Shown here one piece after another: positions 43,621 to 53,618 of a stretch of 64,000 nt of DNA. The notes below the pieces were generated by a model that ran no database searches, was not told the DNA's origin, and worked only from the letters and a program-made list of their open reading frames with translations. Origin of the DNA: an uncultured Acidimicrobiales bacterium (GTDB taxonomy: Bacteria; Actinomycetota; Acidimicrobiia; Acidimicrobiales; Aldehydirespiratoraceae). The position numbers and the translations under genes were made by a program. The stretch spans positions 1,004,277 to 1,068,276 of the forward strand of contig CATQHS010000001.1 in the NCBI GenBank assembly GCA_958296055.1, read 5' to 3'. How positions within the stretch are numbered: the stretch's first letter is position 1; each line of letters opens with the position of its first letter.

Positions 43621-43765
43621 TTGATTTGGGCGCGTCAAGATCAGGCCACGAGTACGAGTAGCCGGGGACTTCCTCAATCGGAACCCAACGTATGGGACGC
43701 CGAGCATGACGTTCGGCACGACGTTCGGCGCGGCGCTCAGCCCGTTCAGAGCGACTCCCAAACAT
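43442..43765 (-). CDS. Hypothetical small protein, uncertain
   Basis: About 107 residues, not recognised. An Arg/Glu-rich N-terminus (ERAERRAERRAERHARRP) is followed by IRWVPIEEVPGYSYSWPDLD, WEDWEDPLSDG, and a possible zinc pair CRVCG. The amino-acid pattern is plausible for a protein. The 3' end lies on a 33-bp repeat, and an alternative frame (43516-43761) ends at the other copy. It could also be chance. Confidence 0.35.
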   Translation of the reverse strand: MFGSRSERAERRAERRAERHARRPIRWVPIEEVPGYSYSWPDLDAPKSIKPSDYRLPWEDWEDPLSDGEPSSRAKPGSGTEAVTGAAAATCRVCGRALDHLQVAREP

Positions 43766-44026
43766 CAGTCCTCCTCCCCGCTCTTGACAAAGACCCTAGC
43801 GATCAGAACATCGTCAAAGCGAACCAGAACCCCTTCGTCAAGGGGTTCCCACTTGTCCCCACGAGCGGCACCGGGCCCGTCCGCTCAGATCTCCTGCCGC
43901 CCAGGGGAGTGCTACAGCCACGGGGAGGCCCGCCCATCCCCAGAGAGGCGGGTGTCGGTGTTTGAAGCCCGCTCCGGTAGCGACCAAGAGGGCAAACAGC
44001 AAAGCACGCGTGTCGGAGGGGTGACC

Positions 44027-44041
44027 TAGCATCCCGGCGCG
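44027..44041 (+). promoter_or_regulatory. Possible -10 box of the methyltransferase
   Basis: TAGCAT at 44027-44032 lies nine bases before ATG at 44042; the same box precedes the duplicated start at 43046. No Shine-Dalgarno sequence is visible. Confidence 0.35.
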
Positions 44042-47000
44042 ATGCGCGAGTTCCTGCCCGAGCGGGATTACATCGGGTGGTCGGCCCCGGAAGGGTTTCC
44101 GGCGTCGCTCGCTCCGGCGGGCCTGTTCACGCAGGACGCGCCCAACGGGCTAGAGGTGGCGCTGGCGCAAAGCCCCCGAAAGCCCAGCGCCGCCGACCTG
44201 CGCCGGGCTTGGTCCAAGCGCCGGGCCGGTCGGGCGAGCCCGGTGCTGATCGTCGCCTGCTACCCGACCGCCGAGGGCGAGCGGGTCTCGCTGTGCGGCC
44301 CGGCGGGCGAGCCGCCGATCGTGCAGCCCGATGTGGAGGTGTCGCAGGCCGAGCGGCTGGCCGGAGTGGCGCTCGACGAGCCCAACCGCCACGCCGCCAC
44401 CCGGTTCCTGCTGGCCCACCTGCCCGAGCTGGACCAGCCCATGCCCGGCCTGCGCAACGTCGGCCTGCTGGCCACCCAGGAACTGAAGGCCGGAGTGCCC
44501 CGACGAACCGACTGGCCCGAGGCCAGCCGCCGGGCCCAGCCTCTGCTGAGCCTGAGGGGCCGCCCGCTGGCCGAAGGCCTGGGGTTCGGCGTGGAGGTCC
44601 TGTCCACCAACACGTCGATGCTCACCATCGGCGGGCGCAACCGGGCCATTGCCGTCTTCTGCGACGAGGACGAGCCGTTCGACGCCCCGGCCCAGCGATT
44701 CGACGGCGCCTCCCCGGTGTCGAGGGCCCTGGCCGTGGCCGACCAGAAGGCGGTGGACTGGGTGATCCTCACCCGGTCCGCGGAGATCCGCCTGTACGCC
44801 GCCCGGGCCGACACCGGCGTGGGCCGCAAGGGCCGGGCCGAGACCTTCGTGGAGCTGAACCTCTCGCTGCTGCCCGCCGAGTTGGCCGGCTATCTGCACT
44901 TGCTGTTCTCGCCCGCCGCCCTAGCCGAGAACGGGACGCTGGAGCAGATCCTCAACCGCTCGGCCGACTTCGCCGCGGAGTTGGCCGTGCGGCTGCGGGA
45001 GCGGGTCTACTTCCAGACGGTTCCGGCCCTAGCCGAGGCCGTCGCCCGCAGGCTGGGCCGCCACCGGGACGACGCCGACTTGGACGACGCCTACGAGCAG
45101 GTGATGGTGATCCTGTTCCGGCTGCTGTTCGTGGCTTACGCCGAGGACAAGGACCTGCTCCCCTACCGCACCAACAACCACTACACCCACCACTCCCTGA
45201 AGCGCATGGCCCGCCGCCTCACCGAGGACCGCCGGTCCGGCCAGGAGCGCTACGACGACCAGGCCGCGTCGCTGTGGGACTACGTGCAGCAGCTCTGGCG
45301 GGCAGTCAACCAGGGCAACACCGGCTGGGGCGTGCCCGCCTACAACGGCGGCCTCTTCTCCGACGACCCGGCCGTGAGCCAGCCCGGGGCGGCGCTGACC
45401 TCGCTGCGGCTCACCGACGCCGAGCTGGCCCCGGCCCTGTCGGGGCTGCTGATCGACGAGGGCCCCGAGGGCACCGGGCCGGTGGACTTCCGGTCGTTGT
45501 CGGTCCGTGAGTTCGGCACCATCTACGAGGGGCTGCTCGAGTCGCGGCTGTCGGTGGCCCAAAGCGACCTCGCGGTGCGAAGGGTCAAGGGCCGTGACGA
45601 ATACGTCCCAGCCTCGGGCCGCGGCCCGGTGGCGGTCCCCGCCGGGGCGGTGTACGTACACAATCGGTCCGGGGCCCGCAAGGCCACCGGCTCCTATTTC
45701 ACCAAGCCGTTCGCGGTGAAGCACCTGCTCGACCACGGGCTGGAACCGGCGCTGGACAACCACATCGCCCGGCTGGAGGGGCTGAGGCAGGCCGGGGACG
45801 ACGCCGCGCTGGCCGACGCGTTCTTCGACTTCCGCAGCGCCGACATCGCCATGGGCTCGGGCCATTTCCTGGTGGCCACACTGGACCGGATCGAGGCCCG
45901 GCTGTCGGTCTGGCTGGCCCTGAACCCGGTCCCGGCGGTGACCGCCGAACTGCGGCGGCTGCGGGAGACGGCCGTGGAGGCTCTGGGCGATCTGGCCGCC
46001 GGGGTCGAGGTGGAGACCAGCTCGTTGTTGCGCCGCCAGGTGGCCCGGCACTGCATCTACGGCGTGGACCGCAACCAGGTGGCGGTCGAGCTGGCCCGCC
46101 TGGCCGTGTGGGTTCACACCTTCGTGCCCGGCCTGCCGCTGTCGTTCCTCGACCACAACCTGGTGTGCGGCGACAGCCTCACCGGCGTGGGCACTCTCGA
46201 CGAGGCGCTGGCCGCCTTTGACCCCGATGCCGAGCCCGACGCCCCGAGCCTTTATCGCAGCCAGTTGGAGGAAATGCTGGCCGCGGCCGAGAGCGCACTG
46301 CGGAGACTGGCCCGCACTTCCGACGCCACCAAGCGGGAGATCGACGAAGCCCGAACCGCCCACCGGGATGCCCAGCGAGCGGTAGTCGGGGCCCGGGCGC
46401 TGTTCGACTTGATCACCGCCCACCGGGCCGGGGCCTGCGCCCTGCCCGAGCACTTTGACCAGTCTGTCTTCATCCGCGAGAGCGGCCGGCCCGCCGTGGT
46501 CGAAGCGGTGGAATCGCTGGCCCCGGTGCACTTCCCGGCCGCCTTCCCGGAGGTGTTCCTGCGGGAGCGCCCCGGCTTCGACTGCCTGCTGGGCAACCCG
46601 CCCTGGGAGAAGGTGATGGTCGAACTGAAGGTTTGGTGGGGGCGGCACATACCGGGAGTGCGATCTCAGAACGAGCGGGAGATGAACGACGCCATCGACG
46701 AGATGCGCCGGTCCCGGCCTGACCTGGAGGCCCTTTACCAGAGCGACATCCTCCACAACAACCGGATGAGGGCCGTGTTGTTGGCCGGGCCCTATCCGGG
46801 GATGGGCCGCTCCCATCCCGACCTGTACAAGGCCTTCGCCTGGCGGAACTGGCACCTTGCCCGTCCCGAAACCGGCCATGTCGGAATCGTGCTGCCCCGA
46901 ACCGCCTTCGCCGACCACGGCATGTCCACCTGGCGACACGACATGCTCTTACGAGCTTCTCTGCACCTGACCACCCTGCGGAACAAAGTGCACTGGGTTT

Positions 47001-48257
47001 TCGACGACATTCACCAGCAATACCAGGTCTGTTTGGTGGCCATCCATAATTCGTCGGACGCCGATCGAACGCTCGCCCTCATGGGGCCCTTCCATGACCG
47101 CGTCCACTACATGATGGGGATGGCGCTTCAGCCGAGCAGGATCCCCATCGACGAGTTCAATGCGTGGACGTCGAACGCGGCCGTGCCCATGCTGCCGTCC
47201 GATCAGGCGCTCCGGGTGTTCCGCAAGATGCGCCTGCATCCGCGGTTCGACGGGTCCACCCCCAGCGTTGACTCACCAAGTAGAATTAGTAGGCTAAGTA
47301 CCGGGATGTACCGGGATGTACCGGGATGTACCGGGATGTACCGGGATGTACCGGGAGCCGGTTCCGGTTACTTCAGGAACTCAACGCCACTGCGGACCGG
47401 GGGCTGTTCCGCCGGGGGATCAATCCGGATGGCAGTCCCGTCTCATCTGGGAGTTCGACGCGGGCAAGGACAAGGTCCTCTTCGTCCGAGACGCCGGAGC
47501 GGGGGCAGTGAATTCCGACCGCGACTTCTGGCCGGTGTACACGGGAAAGTCGTTCAACCTGTGGAACCCCGACACCGGGGAGTACTCGTCGTCGGCTGAC
47601 CCCGAGACGGTGACGGAGGCGCTTCAGCGGAAGCGCCGCAACGGCCACCGGAACCGGCGGTCGGCCTTCTCGGAGATGCCCGCGGCCTGGATCGAGGACC
47701 CGCAGACCCTGCCCTGCCTCCGCCCCCGGATCGCCGTCCGCGACACCGCAAGAAGCTCGGACACCCGAACGGTGATCGCCGCGCTGGTGCCCGGCGAGTT
47801 GGTCATCACCCACCAGGCCCCCTACCTGCTGCGGATCAGGGGCACCGAGAGGGACGAGGCCTTCCTGATCGGGGTGCTCTCGTCGATGATCCTCGACTGG
47901 TACGCCCGGCGGGTGGTGGAGCTGCACCTCACCGCCAGCATCCTCGACAACTTCCCCATCCCCGACGCCGACATCAACAACGACCCCACCGCCCGCCGAA
48001 CGGTCGAGATCGCCGGCCGGCTGGCCGCCGTCGACCACCGGTTCGCCGGATGGGCCGCCGCGGTGGGGGTGCCGGTCGGCTCAGCCAACGACGAGCCCAT
48101 CAAATCCGACCTCATCTGCGAACTCGACGCCTGCGTCGCCCGCCTCTACGGCCTCGACGAGGACGACCTGGCCGTCGTCTACGGCACCTTCCACGAAGGC
48201 GCCGACTACTCCGACCGTCTGGCCGCGGTGCTCGCCCACTTCCGGCGGCTGCCGTGA
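44042..48257 (+). CDS. Eco57I/PglX-like adenine methyltransferase, frame-split at a 10-bp repeat
   Basis: One gene of ~1400 codons split into two ORFs: 44042 to a stop at 47599, and a frame through 47316-48257. Motif I is [15 protein letters not shown] (~residue 600) and the adenine-methylation motif NPPW lies in [13 protein letters not shown] (~851), as in Eco57I-type N6-adenine methyltransferases such as PglX. The downstream frame continues the family sequence with [19 protein letters not shown] and [14 protein letters not shown]. The break lies at a 10-bp tandem repeat (47298-47356). Losing one unit or gaining two would join the frames. The word [14 protein letters not shown] falls in the third frame just after the repeat, so a second small shift also exists. 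The downstream helicase GTG overlaps its stop. Confidence 0.78.
47298..47356 (+). repeat. 10-bp simple sequence repeat (GTACCGGGAT), 5.9 copies
   Basis: Five full GTACCGGGAT units plus nine bases of a sixth. The unit is not a multiple of three, so each gain or loss changes the reading frame of the methyltransferase gene. Confidence 0.97.
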
Positions 48258-51200
48258 CCCCGAACCAAGCCGGCCCAGCCGCCGGTCCGCCGCCGGGCAC
48301 CGCTGCCGACACGCGGCCGGAAGCCGCCAGCCCGCCGGGCCCAGCCGCCGACCCGAAGCCGGAGTTGGCCGTCAACCGGGGCGGGCGGACGGTGGCCGAT
48401 TCGGTCAACGAGTTCATAACCCATGCCGCCACCGGATTCGCGGCCGGCGCCCGCCTCGACATCGCCACCGCCTTCTTCAACGCGGGCGGCTACTCGCTGC
48501 TGGCCGACTCGCTGGACCGGCTGACCGGGGCCCGGCTGCTGCTGGGCGCCGAGCCCGCCCCGCCGGAGAAACGCCGCCGGATGCTGGGCGTCGAATCGGC
48601 CAAGCCGGAGCGGGCCGGCCGCGCCCGCCTCAACCGGGCGCTGGAAAGCCACGAGCGCCATCTGGCCGACGACCGGGACCTGATCGGGTTCACCTGGGAG
48701 GCCGACGCCGCGGCCCGCCGCCTGGTCGGCTGGCTGCGGTCGCCCGAAGTGCGGGTGCGCCGGCTGGAGGGGCGGTTCCTTCACGGCAAGGCCTTCCTGA
48801 TCGCCGACAACAGCCACGGCGTGGTGGCCGGCTCGTCCAACTTCACCCGGGCCGGGCTGACCGCCAACGTCGAGCTGAACCTGGGCAACTACTCGCCCCA
48901 CACCGTGAGGCTGGTGCGGGAATGGTTCGACGAGCTGTGGGACGAGGCCGCCGACTACGACCTGGCCGCCCTGTTCGAGGCCCGCTTCGAGCCCCACCCG
49001 CCCCAGCTCGTCTACCTGCGGATGCTGTGGGAGCGCTACGGCGCCGAGCTGAGCGCGGAGGCCGAGGCCGAGGGCGTGCCGCAGATCCACCTCACCTCCT
49101 TCCAGGCCGACGGGCTCTGGCGGGCCAAGCGCATCCTGGCCCAACACAACGGTGTGCTCGTGGCCGACGAGGTGGGCCTGGGCAAGACCTTCCTGGCCGG
49201 CGAGCTGATCCGCGAGGCGGCCATCGACCGGCGCCAGCGGGTGCTGGTGATCGCCCCGGCCACGCTGCGTGACGGGCTCTGGCGGGCGTTCCGATCCGAG
49301 CACACCCTCCCCATGGAGCTGGTCTCCTACGAGGAGCTGATGGCCGACCGGCGGCTCAACCCGGACCACGCCGCCGGACCGAGGCTCGAAGCCAAGCGGA
49401 TCGACGACTACGCCATGGTGGTGATCGACGAGGCTCACAACCTCCGCAACCCGGCCACCCAACGGGCCGAGGCGCTGCGCCGCCTGCTGGCCGGGTCGCC
49501 GCCTAAGAAGCTGGTGCTGCTCACCGCCACCCCGGTGAACAACAGCCTCTGGGACCTCTACCACCAGCTCGGCTACTTCCTGCGCAACGACGCCGCCTTC
49601 GCCGACGCGGGCATTCCGTCGCTGCGCGACCACTTCGCTCGGGCCATGTCGCTGAACCCCGACGACCTGACCCCCGAGCACCTCTTCGACGTCCTCGACG
49701 CGGTGGCGGTCCGGCGCACCCGGTCGTTCGTGAAGCGCTACTACCCCAACGACACCGTGCGGGTCGGCGGCTCCGAGCAGACGATCACCTTCCCCACGCC
49801 GCGGGTGCTCAAAGTGACCTACGACCTCGACGCGGTGCTGCCCGGCTTCTTCGACCGCATCGCCCGGGCCCTCGACCCCGACGGGCCCGTCGACGCCCCC
49901 GACACCCTCACCCTGGCCCGGTACGCCCCGTCGATGTACCGCCTCGACCAGCCCCCCGAGGGCTACGAGATGCAGCTCGCGGGGCTGCTGCTGTCGGGGC
50001 TGCTGAAGCGGTTCGAGTCGTCGCCTCACGCCTTCGCCGAGACGTGCGAGCGGATGGCCAACAGCCACGACGCCTTCCTGGCGCTGCTGGACCAGGGCCG
50101 GGTGGCCACCGGCGACGCCCTGGCCGACTGGATCGCCACCGACTCCGACGACCTCGAAGAGGTGGACGCCTACCTCGACGCCCATCTCGGGCTGACCGAC
50201 GCCGCCGCCGGCTACGACACCGAGGGGCTGCGCCGCCACGTGGCCCGAGACCGCGACCTCCTGGTTTCGTTCGCGGCCACCGCCCGCACCGTGACCCGCT
50301 CGGAGGACCCCACCCTGACCGAGCTGACCCGACAGCTCGGCGACATCGCCGAGGAGGCGGCCGCGGCCGGGATCGGCCCCGAGGACGTGCGCAACCGGCG
50401 CAAGGTGCTGATCTTCAGCTACTTCACCGACACGGTGGACTGGATCTACGGGCACTTGGACGAGGCCGTGAAGGCCGACGAGCGGCTGGCCCCGTACCGG
50501 GGCCGCATCGCCTCGCTGGGCGGGCAGAGCGGGGCGGCCGGCAAGGAGGCGGTGGTGTGGGGGTTCGCGCCCCGCACCTCCGACGCCCCCGAGGGCTCCG
50601 ACGACGACCTCTACGACATCGTGGTCACCACCGACGTGCTGGCCGAGGGGGTGAACCTGCAACAGGCCCGCCACATCATCAACTACGACCTGCCGTGGAA
50701 CCCGATGCGCCTGGTGCAGCGCCACGGCCGCATCGACCGGATCGGCTCGCCCCACCGCGAGGTGTTCGTGCGCTGCGTGTTCCCCGACGCCCGCCTCGAC
50801 GACCTCCTCAACCTGGAGGAGCAGCTCCACCGCAAGATCAAGCAGGCCGCGGCCAGCGTCGGCGTGGGCGAGGTGCTGCCCGAGCAGCGGGGCCAGGACC
50901 TCACCTTCGCCGAGACCCGGGAGGAGATCGAGCGCATCCGCCGCCAGGAGGCCGGCCTGCTGGAGCGGGGCGGCACCACCCGGGGGGCTCTGTCGGGCGA
51001 GGAGTACCGCCAGGAGCTGCGCCAGGCCATCGAGCAGGGGTGGCGCGAGCCGATCGAGCGGCTGCCGTGGGGCTCGGGTTCGGGCATGGCGGCCCGGGCC
51101 GGGAGCGGCGGCCGTGTGGGCTACGTGTTCTGCGCCCGGGTAGGCGACTCGGACCGGGCCCTGTTCCGCTATGTGGAACCGGGCGAGGGCGGCGGCGGAG

Positions 51201-51691
51201 GCAACGGCGGGAGCGGCCCGACGGTGGTGGCGGACACGCTGGCCTGTCTGGACCGGGCCCGGCCGCCCGACGGGTTCGACACGCCTAGAGCGCTCGACGA
51301 CGATGCCTACCGCCGGGCCTTCGGCGCTTGGGGGATCGCCCGGGCTGACATCGTGGAGCGCTGGAACCACCTGGCCGACAAGGCCAACCTCGAGCCGCGG
51401 GTGCCGTCGGCGCTGGTCCGGGCCGCGGAGATCCTGCGGGCTCACGCTCCGGCCGATCTCACCCAAGACGAGATCGACCGGGCCATCGACAGCCTCAGCG
51501 CTCCCTATCCCGAGCGCACCATCCGCACCGTCCGGGCCGCCGTGGCCGCCGACGACGACCCGGTCGGGCAGGCCGAGAGGATTCTCGGGGTGATCCGCAG
51601 CCTCGGCCTAGAGCCCTACGTCCCGCCCAAGCCGCTGCCGGAGATCACCGGCGACGACGTCCACCTGGTCTGTTGGCTCGCCCTGGTCTGA
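48254..51691 (+). CDS. PLD-domain plus SNF2-type helicase
   Basis: About 1145 residues from the GTG at 48254, which overlaps the methyltransferase stop (GTGA). After a Pro/Ala-rich start, a phospholipase-D-like domain shows FLHGKAFLIADN and VVAGSSNFTRAGL (~residues 175-205). A superfamily-2 helicase follows: Walker A ADEVGLGKTFLAGEL (~303), DEAH box VVIDEAHNLRNP (~389), LLTATPVNNS, and motif VI QRHGRIDRIGS (~820). PLD plus SNF2 with an adenine methyltransferase is a defence-like combination related to DISARM and BREX parts, but no DrmA/B, PglZ or BrxC is present. A restriction role is inferred. Confidence 0.88.
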   Translation: MTPNQAGPAAGPPPGTAADTRPEAASPPGPAADPKPELAVNRGGRTVADSVNEFITHAATGFAAGARLDIATAFFNAGGYSLLADSLDRLTGARLLLGAEPAPPEKRRRMLGVESAKPERAGRARLNRALESHERHLADDRDLIGFTWEADAAARRLVGWLRSPEVRVRRLEGRFLHGKAFLIADNSHGVVAGSSNFTRAGLTANVELNLGNYSPHTVRLVREWFDELWDEAADYDLAALFEARFEPHPPQLVYLRMLWERYGAELSAEAEAEGVPQIHLTSFQADGLWRAKRILAQHNGVLVADEVGLGKTFLAGELIREAAIDRRQRVLVIAPATLRDGLWRAFRSEHTLPMELVSYEELMADRRLNPDHAAGPRLEAKRIDDYAMVVIDEAHNLRNPATQRAEALRRLLAGSPPKKLVLLTATPVNNSLWDLYHQLGYFLRNDAAFADAGIPSLRDHFARAMSLNPDDLTPEHLFDVLDAVAVRRTRSFVKRYYPNDTVRVGGSEQTITFPTPRVLKVTYDLDAVLPGFFDRIARALDPDGPVDAPDTLTLARYAPSMYRLDQPPEGYEMQLAGLLLSGLLKRFESSPHAFAETCERMANSHDAFLALLDQGRVATGDALADWIATDSDDLEEVDAYLDAHLGLTDAAAGYDTEGLRRHVARDRDLLVSFAATARTVTRSEDPTLTELTRQLGDIAEEAAAAGIGPEDVRNRRKVLIFSYFTDTVDWIYGHLDEAVKADERLAPYRGRIASLGGQSGAAGKEAVVWGFAPRTSDAPEGSDDDLYDIVVTTDVLAEGVNLQQARHIINYDLPWNPMRLVQRHGRIDRIGSPHREVFVRCVFPDARLDDLLNLEEQLHRKIKQAAASVGVGEVLPEQRGQDLTFAETREEIERIRRQEAGLLERGGTTRGALSGEEYRQELRQAIEQGWREPIERLPWGSGSGMAARAGSGGRVGYVFCARVGDSDRALFRYVEPGEGGGGGNGGSGPTVVADTLACLDRARPPDGFDTPRALDDDAYRRAFGAWGIARADIVERWNHLADKANLEPRVPSALVRAAEILRAHAPADLTQDEIDRAIDSLSAPYPERTIRTVRAAVAADDDPVGQAERILGVIRSLGLEPYVPPKPLPEITGDDVHLVCWLALV

Positions 51692-51787
51692 CCCGACCGA
51701 CCGCCCCGCCGCCGGAATATTTTAGATAAATTCAAAGAAATTTCAAGAAATATCAAGATAAGGGGTGTGATTGTCTCACCCCTGTTG

Positions 51788-51799
51788 TAGAGTGATCAT
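51788..51799 (+). promoter_or_regulatory. Leaderless-type -10 box of the third HNH gene
   Basis: TAGAGT at 51788-51793 plus six bases precedes ATG at 51800. Upstream TTGTCTCACC and the AT-rich tract (51716-51766) parallel the first HNH gene. Confidence 0.55.
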
Positions 51800-53257
51800 A
51801 TGTTCACGGAAACGGTCGAGTGCGTCGACAAGGACCTAGCCCGGCTGCTGGAAACGGCCCGGTCCGGGGAACTGCCGGTGGCCCGGCTCAAGGACCTGAT
51901 CGCGGCCAGCCGGTCCTGGGAGGCCAAGGTGGCCGCGTTGCAGACCGACGTGGCCCGGCTGATCGCGGCTCGGGAGCGCCACGGCGACGGCGGGGCCTCA
52001 GTGCTGCGCAACCAAGCCGGCAAGTCGAAGCTCCAAGCCCGCCGCAGCCTGGGCGCGGCCGAAGCGCTCGACGAGATGCCCGGGCTGCGCTCGGCGGTGG
52101 ACTCCGGGGAGGTGCCTTTGGCCAACGCCGAACGCCTGGCCGACGCCGCCCGCCGCACCAACCCCGAAACAGTGGACTCCGCCACCGACCTGGTGGCCAT
52201 GGCCAAAGAACTGCCCCCGGACCGGTTCGCCCGCGAAATCGGGGCCTGGACCCAGCGCCACCAGATCGACCACGGCCACGACGACTGGCTGAACAAGCGC
52301 CGCCGCCGGTATCTGCGGACCTGGAAGCAACAAGACGGCATGGTCCGCCTCGACGGCCTGTTAGACCCCGAGACCGGCACCCGCATCTGCAGCCGACTGG
52401 AAGGCACCGCCGAGGAGTTGCGCCGCCAAGACCAACAAGCAGCCCGCACCGGCAACAGCCCCGCCGCCAGCGCCAGCGACGGCCCGGCCGGCGACGGTCC
52501 GGCCGGCAGCCAAGGATCAGCGGCCGCCAGCGGCCCGGTCGGCGGCGAGGAGACCCGGTCTTGGGACCAACTCCGAGCCGACGCCTTGGATCTCTTGACC
52601 TCAGGAGAGGCGAAAGACCGCGGCAGCTCCAGCGGACGGCCCAAGGCCGAGGTGATCGTGGTGGCCGACATCGGAGTCCTCACCGGCGACAACCCCGCCG
52701 GGCGCTGCGAAATCCCCGGCACCGGGCCCGTGCCCCCCGCCGTACTCCAGCGCATCGCCTGCGACGCCCAACTCACCGGCCTCATATTCGCCGACGGCAA
52801 ACCCCTCTACCACGGCGCCACCGTGCGCACCGCCACCACCAAACAATGGCGAGCCCTCATCGCCCGCGACGGAGGCTGCATCGGCTGCGGCGCCGAACCC
52901 AACCGCTGCCACGCCCACCACGTCATCCCCTACGCCCAATCCCGACGAACCGACATCGAAAACCTCGTGCTCGTCTGCTGGCGCTGCCACCACAACATCC
53001 ACGACCACCACTGGCAAGTAACCCACCAAAACGGCAAACCCGCCCTCAAGCCCCCCGACCCCCAAACCCCGCCCAACCCCGCCGACGAAGGCGGGCACAG
53101 CCACAGCAGCGGCAACGCTCGCCGACCGCGACCAAGCCGCAGCCCGCAGCCAACCCGAGACCGAACCCGCCCCGCCCCGAGTCGCCCCAACCCGGGCCAT
53201 CCGGCCAGCAGCCCCGACCCACCCCGACAACCAGCACCCGCCCTCTTCAACCCCTGA
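51800..53257 (+). CDS. DUF222/HNH endonuclease family protein, third copy
   Basis: About 485 residues, a close paralogue of the protein at 1.8-3.2 kb over the DUF222 and HNH regions (ARSGELPVARLKDLIAASRSW, CIGCGAEPNRCHAHHVIPYAQSRRTDIENLVLVC, CHHNIHDHHW). It has a longer Ala/Gly/Asp insert before the HNH core and a Pro/Arg-rich tail ending PALFNP. The promoter block is shared with that copy. The gene lies just after the methyltransferase/helicase pair but has its own promoter, so it is probably independent. Confidence 0.9.
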   Translation: MFTETVECVDKDLARLLETARSGELPVARLKDLIAASRSWEAKVAALQTDVARLIAARERHGDGGASVLRNQAGKSKLQARRSLGAAEALDEMPGLRSAVDSGEVPLANAERLADAARRTNPETVDSATDLVAMAKELPPDRFAREIGAWTQRHQIDHGHDDWLNKRRRRYLRTWKQQDGMVRLDGLLDPETGTRICSRLEGTAEELRRQDQQAARTGNSPAASASDGPAGDGPAGSQGSAAASGPVGGEETRSWDQLRADALDLLTSGEAKDRGSSSGRPKAEVIVVADIGVLTGDNPAGRCEIPGTGPVPPAVLQRIACDAQLTGLIFADGKPLYHGATVRTATTKQWRALIARDGGCIGCGAEPNRCHAHHVIPYAQSRRTDIENLVLVCWRCHHNIHDHHWQVTHQNGKPALKPPDPQTPPNPADEGGHSHSSGNARRPRPSRSPQPTRDRTRPAPSRPNPGHPASSPDPPRQPAPALFNP

Positions 53258-53618
53258 CCCGAGCAAACCCGGGGTCACAAAACCCCGAACACCGACACGC
53301 TAGGCAGCGGACGACGCAGGAATCAGGAGCGAGCCACGGGATACCGGATCCACGGTCCCAGACGCCGACACACCAAGTCGGGGCGGCACGGGGACCAACA
53401 GCGAACCCGCGGTCACGAGGGGGCCCCGGACGCCAATGCGCCAGGCCGGGGGGTGGCACGGGGGTTAGCGTCGGCGCCGCTTGCAGCGACGACCGCCCCC
53501 GTGACAGGACCCGCCGGCCGGACACAGCAACCGCTCAAAGAGGACGAAAAGACCCGCCGGCCGGACACAGCAACCGCCGGCCGTTGGTTCACATACTCGG
53601 GCGATTGCTGCCCGTCGC
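53258..53618. other. Intergenic region with terminator and repeats, no gene
   Basis: No convincing ORF. It holds a hairpin after the HNH gene, and a 26-bp direct repeat (GACCCGCCGGCCGGACACAG plus six bases) at about 53507 and 53551. The rest is GC-rich without recognisable sites. Confidence 0.7.
53270..53287 (+). terminator. Hairpin downstream of the third HNH gene
   Basis: CGGGGT (53270-53275) and ACCCCG (53282-53287) form a 6-bp stem with a CACAAA loop, 12 bases after the stop. Confidence 0.5.

Larger units (their letters stand above)
43026..44115. repeat. 93/94-bp direct repeat bracketing a TA remnant
   Basis: TGACCTAGCATCCCGGCGCG plus ATG and ~70 coding bases occurs at 43026-43118 and 44022-44115, with only a few differences including one indel. 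The right copy is the real start of the methyltransferase; the left copy is fused to a VapB-like antitoxin gene. Confidence 0.92.

Noticed and set aside
45029-46939. 636-aa minus-strand ORF opposite the methyltransferase
   Set aside because: Low-complexity antisense frame; the NPPW and motif I sequences are on the plus strand.
47298-47356. Possible CRISPR-like array
   Set aside because: Units are 10 bp and directly adjacent with no spacers; it is a simple tandem repeat.
48206-51466. 1086-aa minus-strand ORF opposite the helicase
   Set aside because: Gly/His/Val-rich antisense reading of a GC-rich gene; the helicase motifs are on the plus strand.
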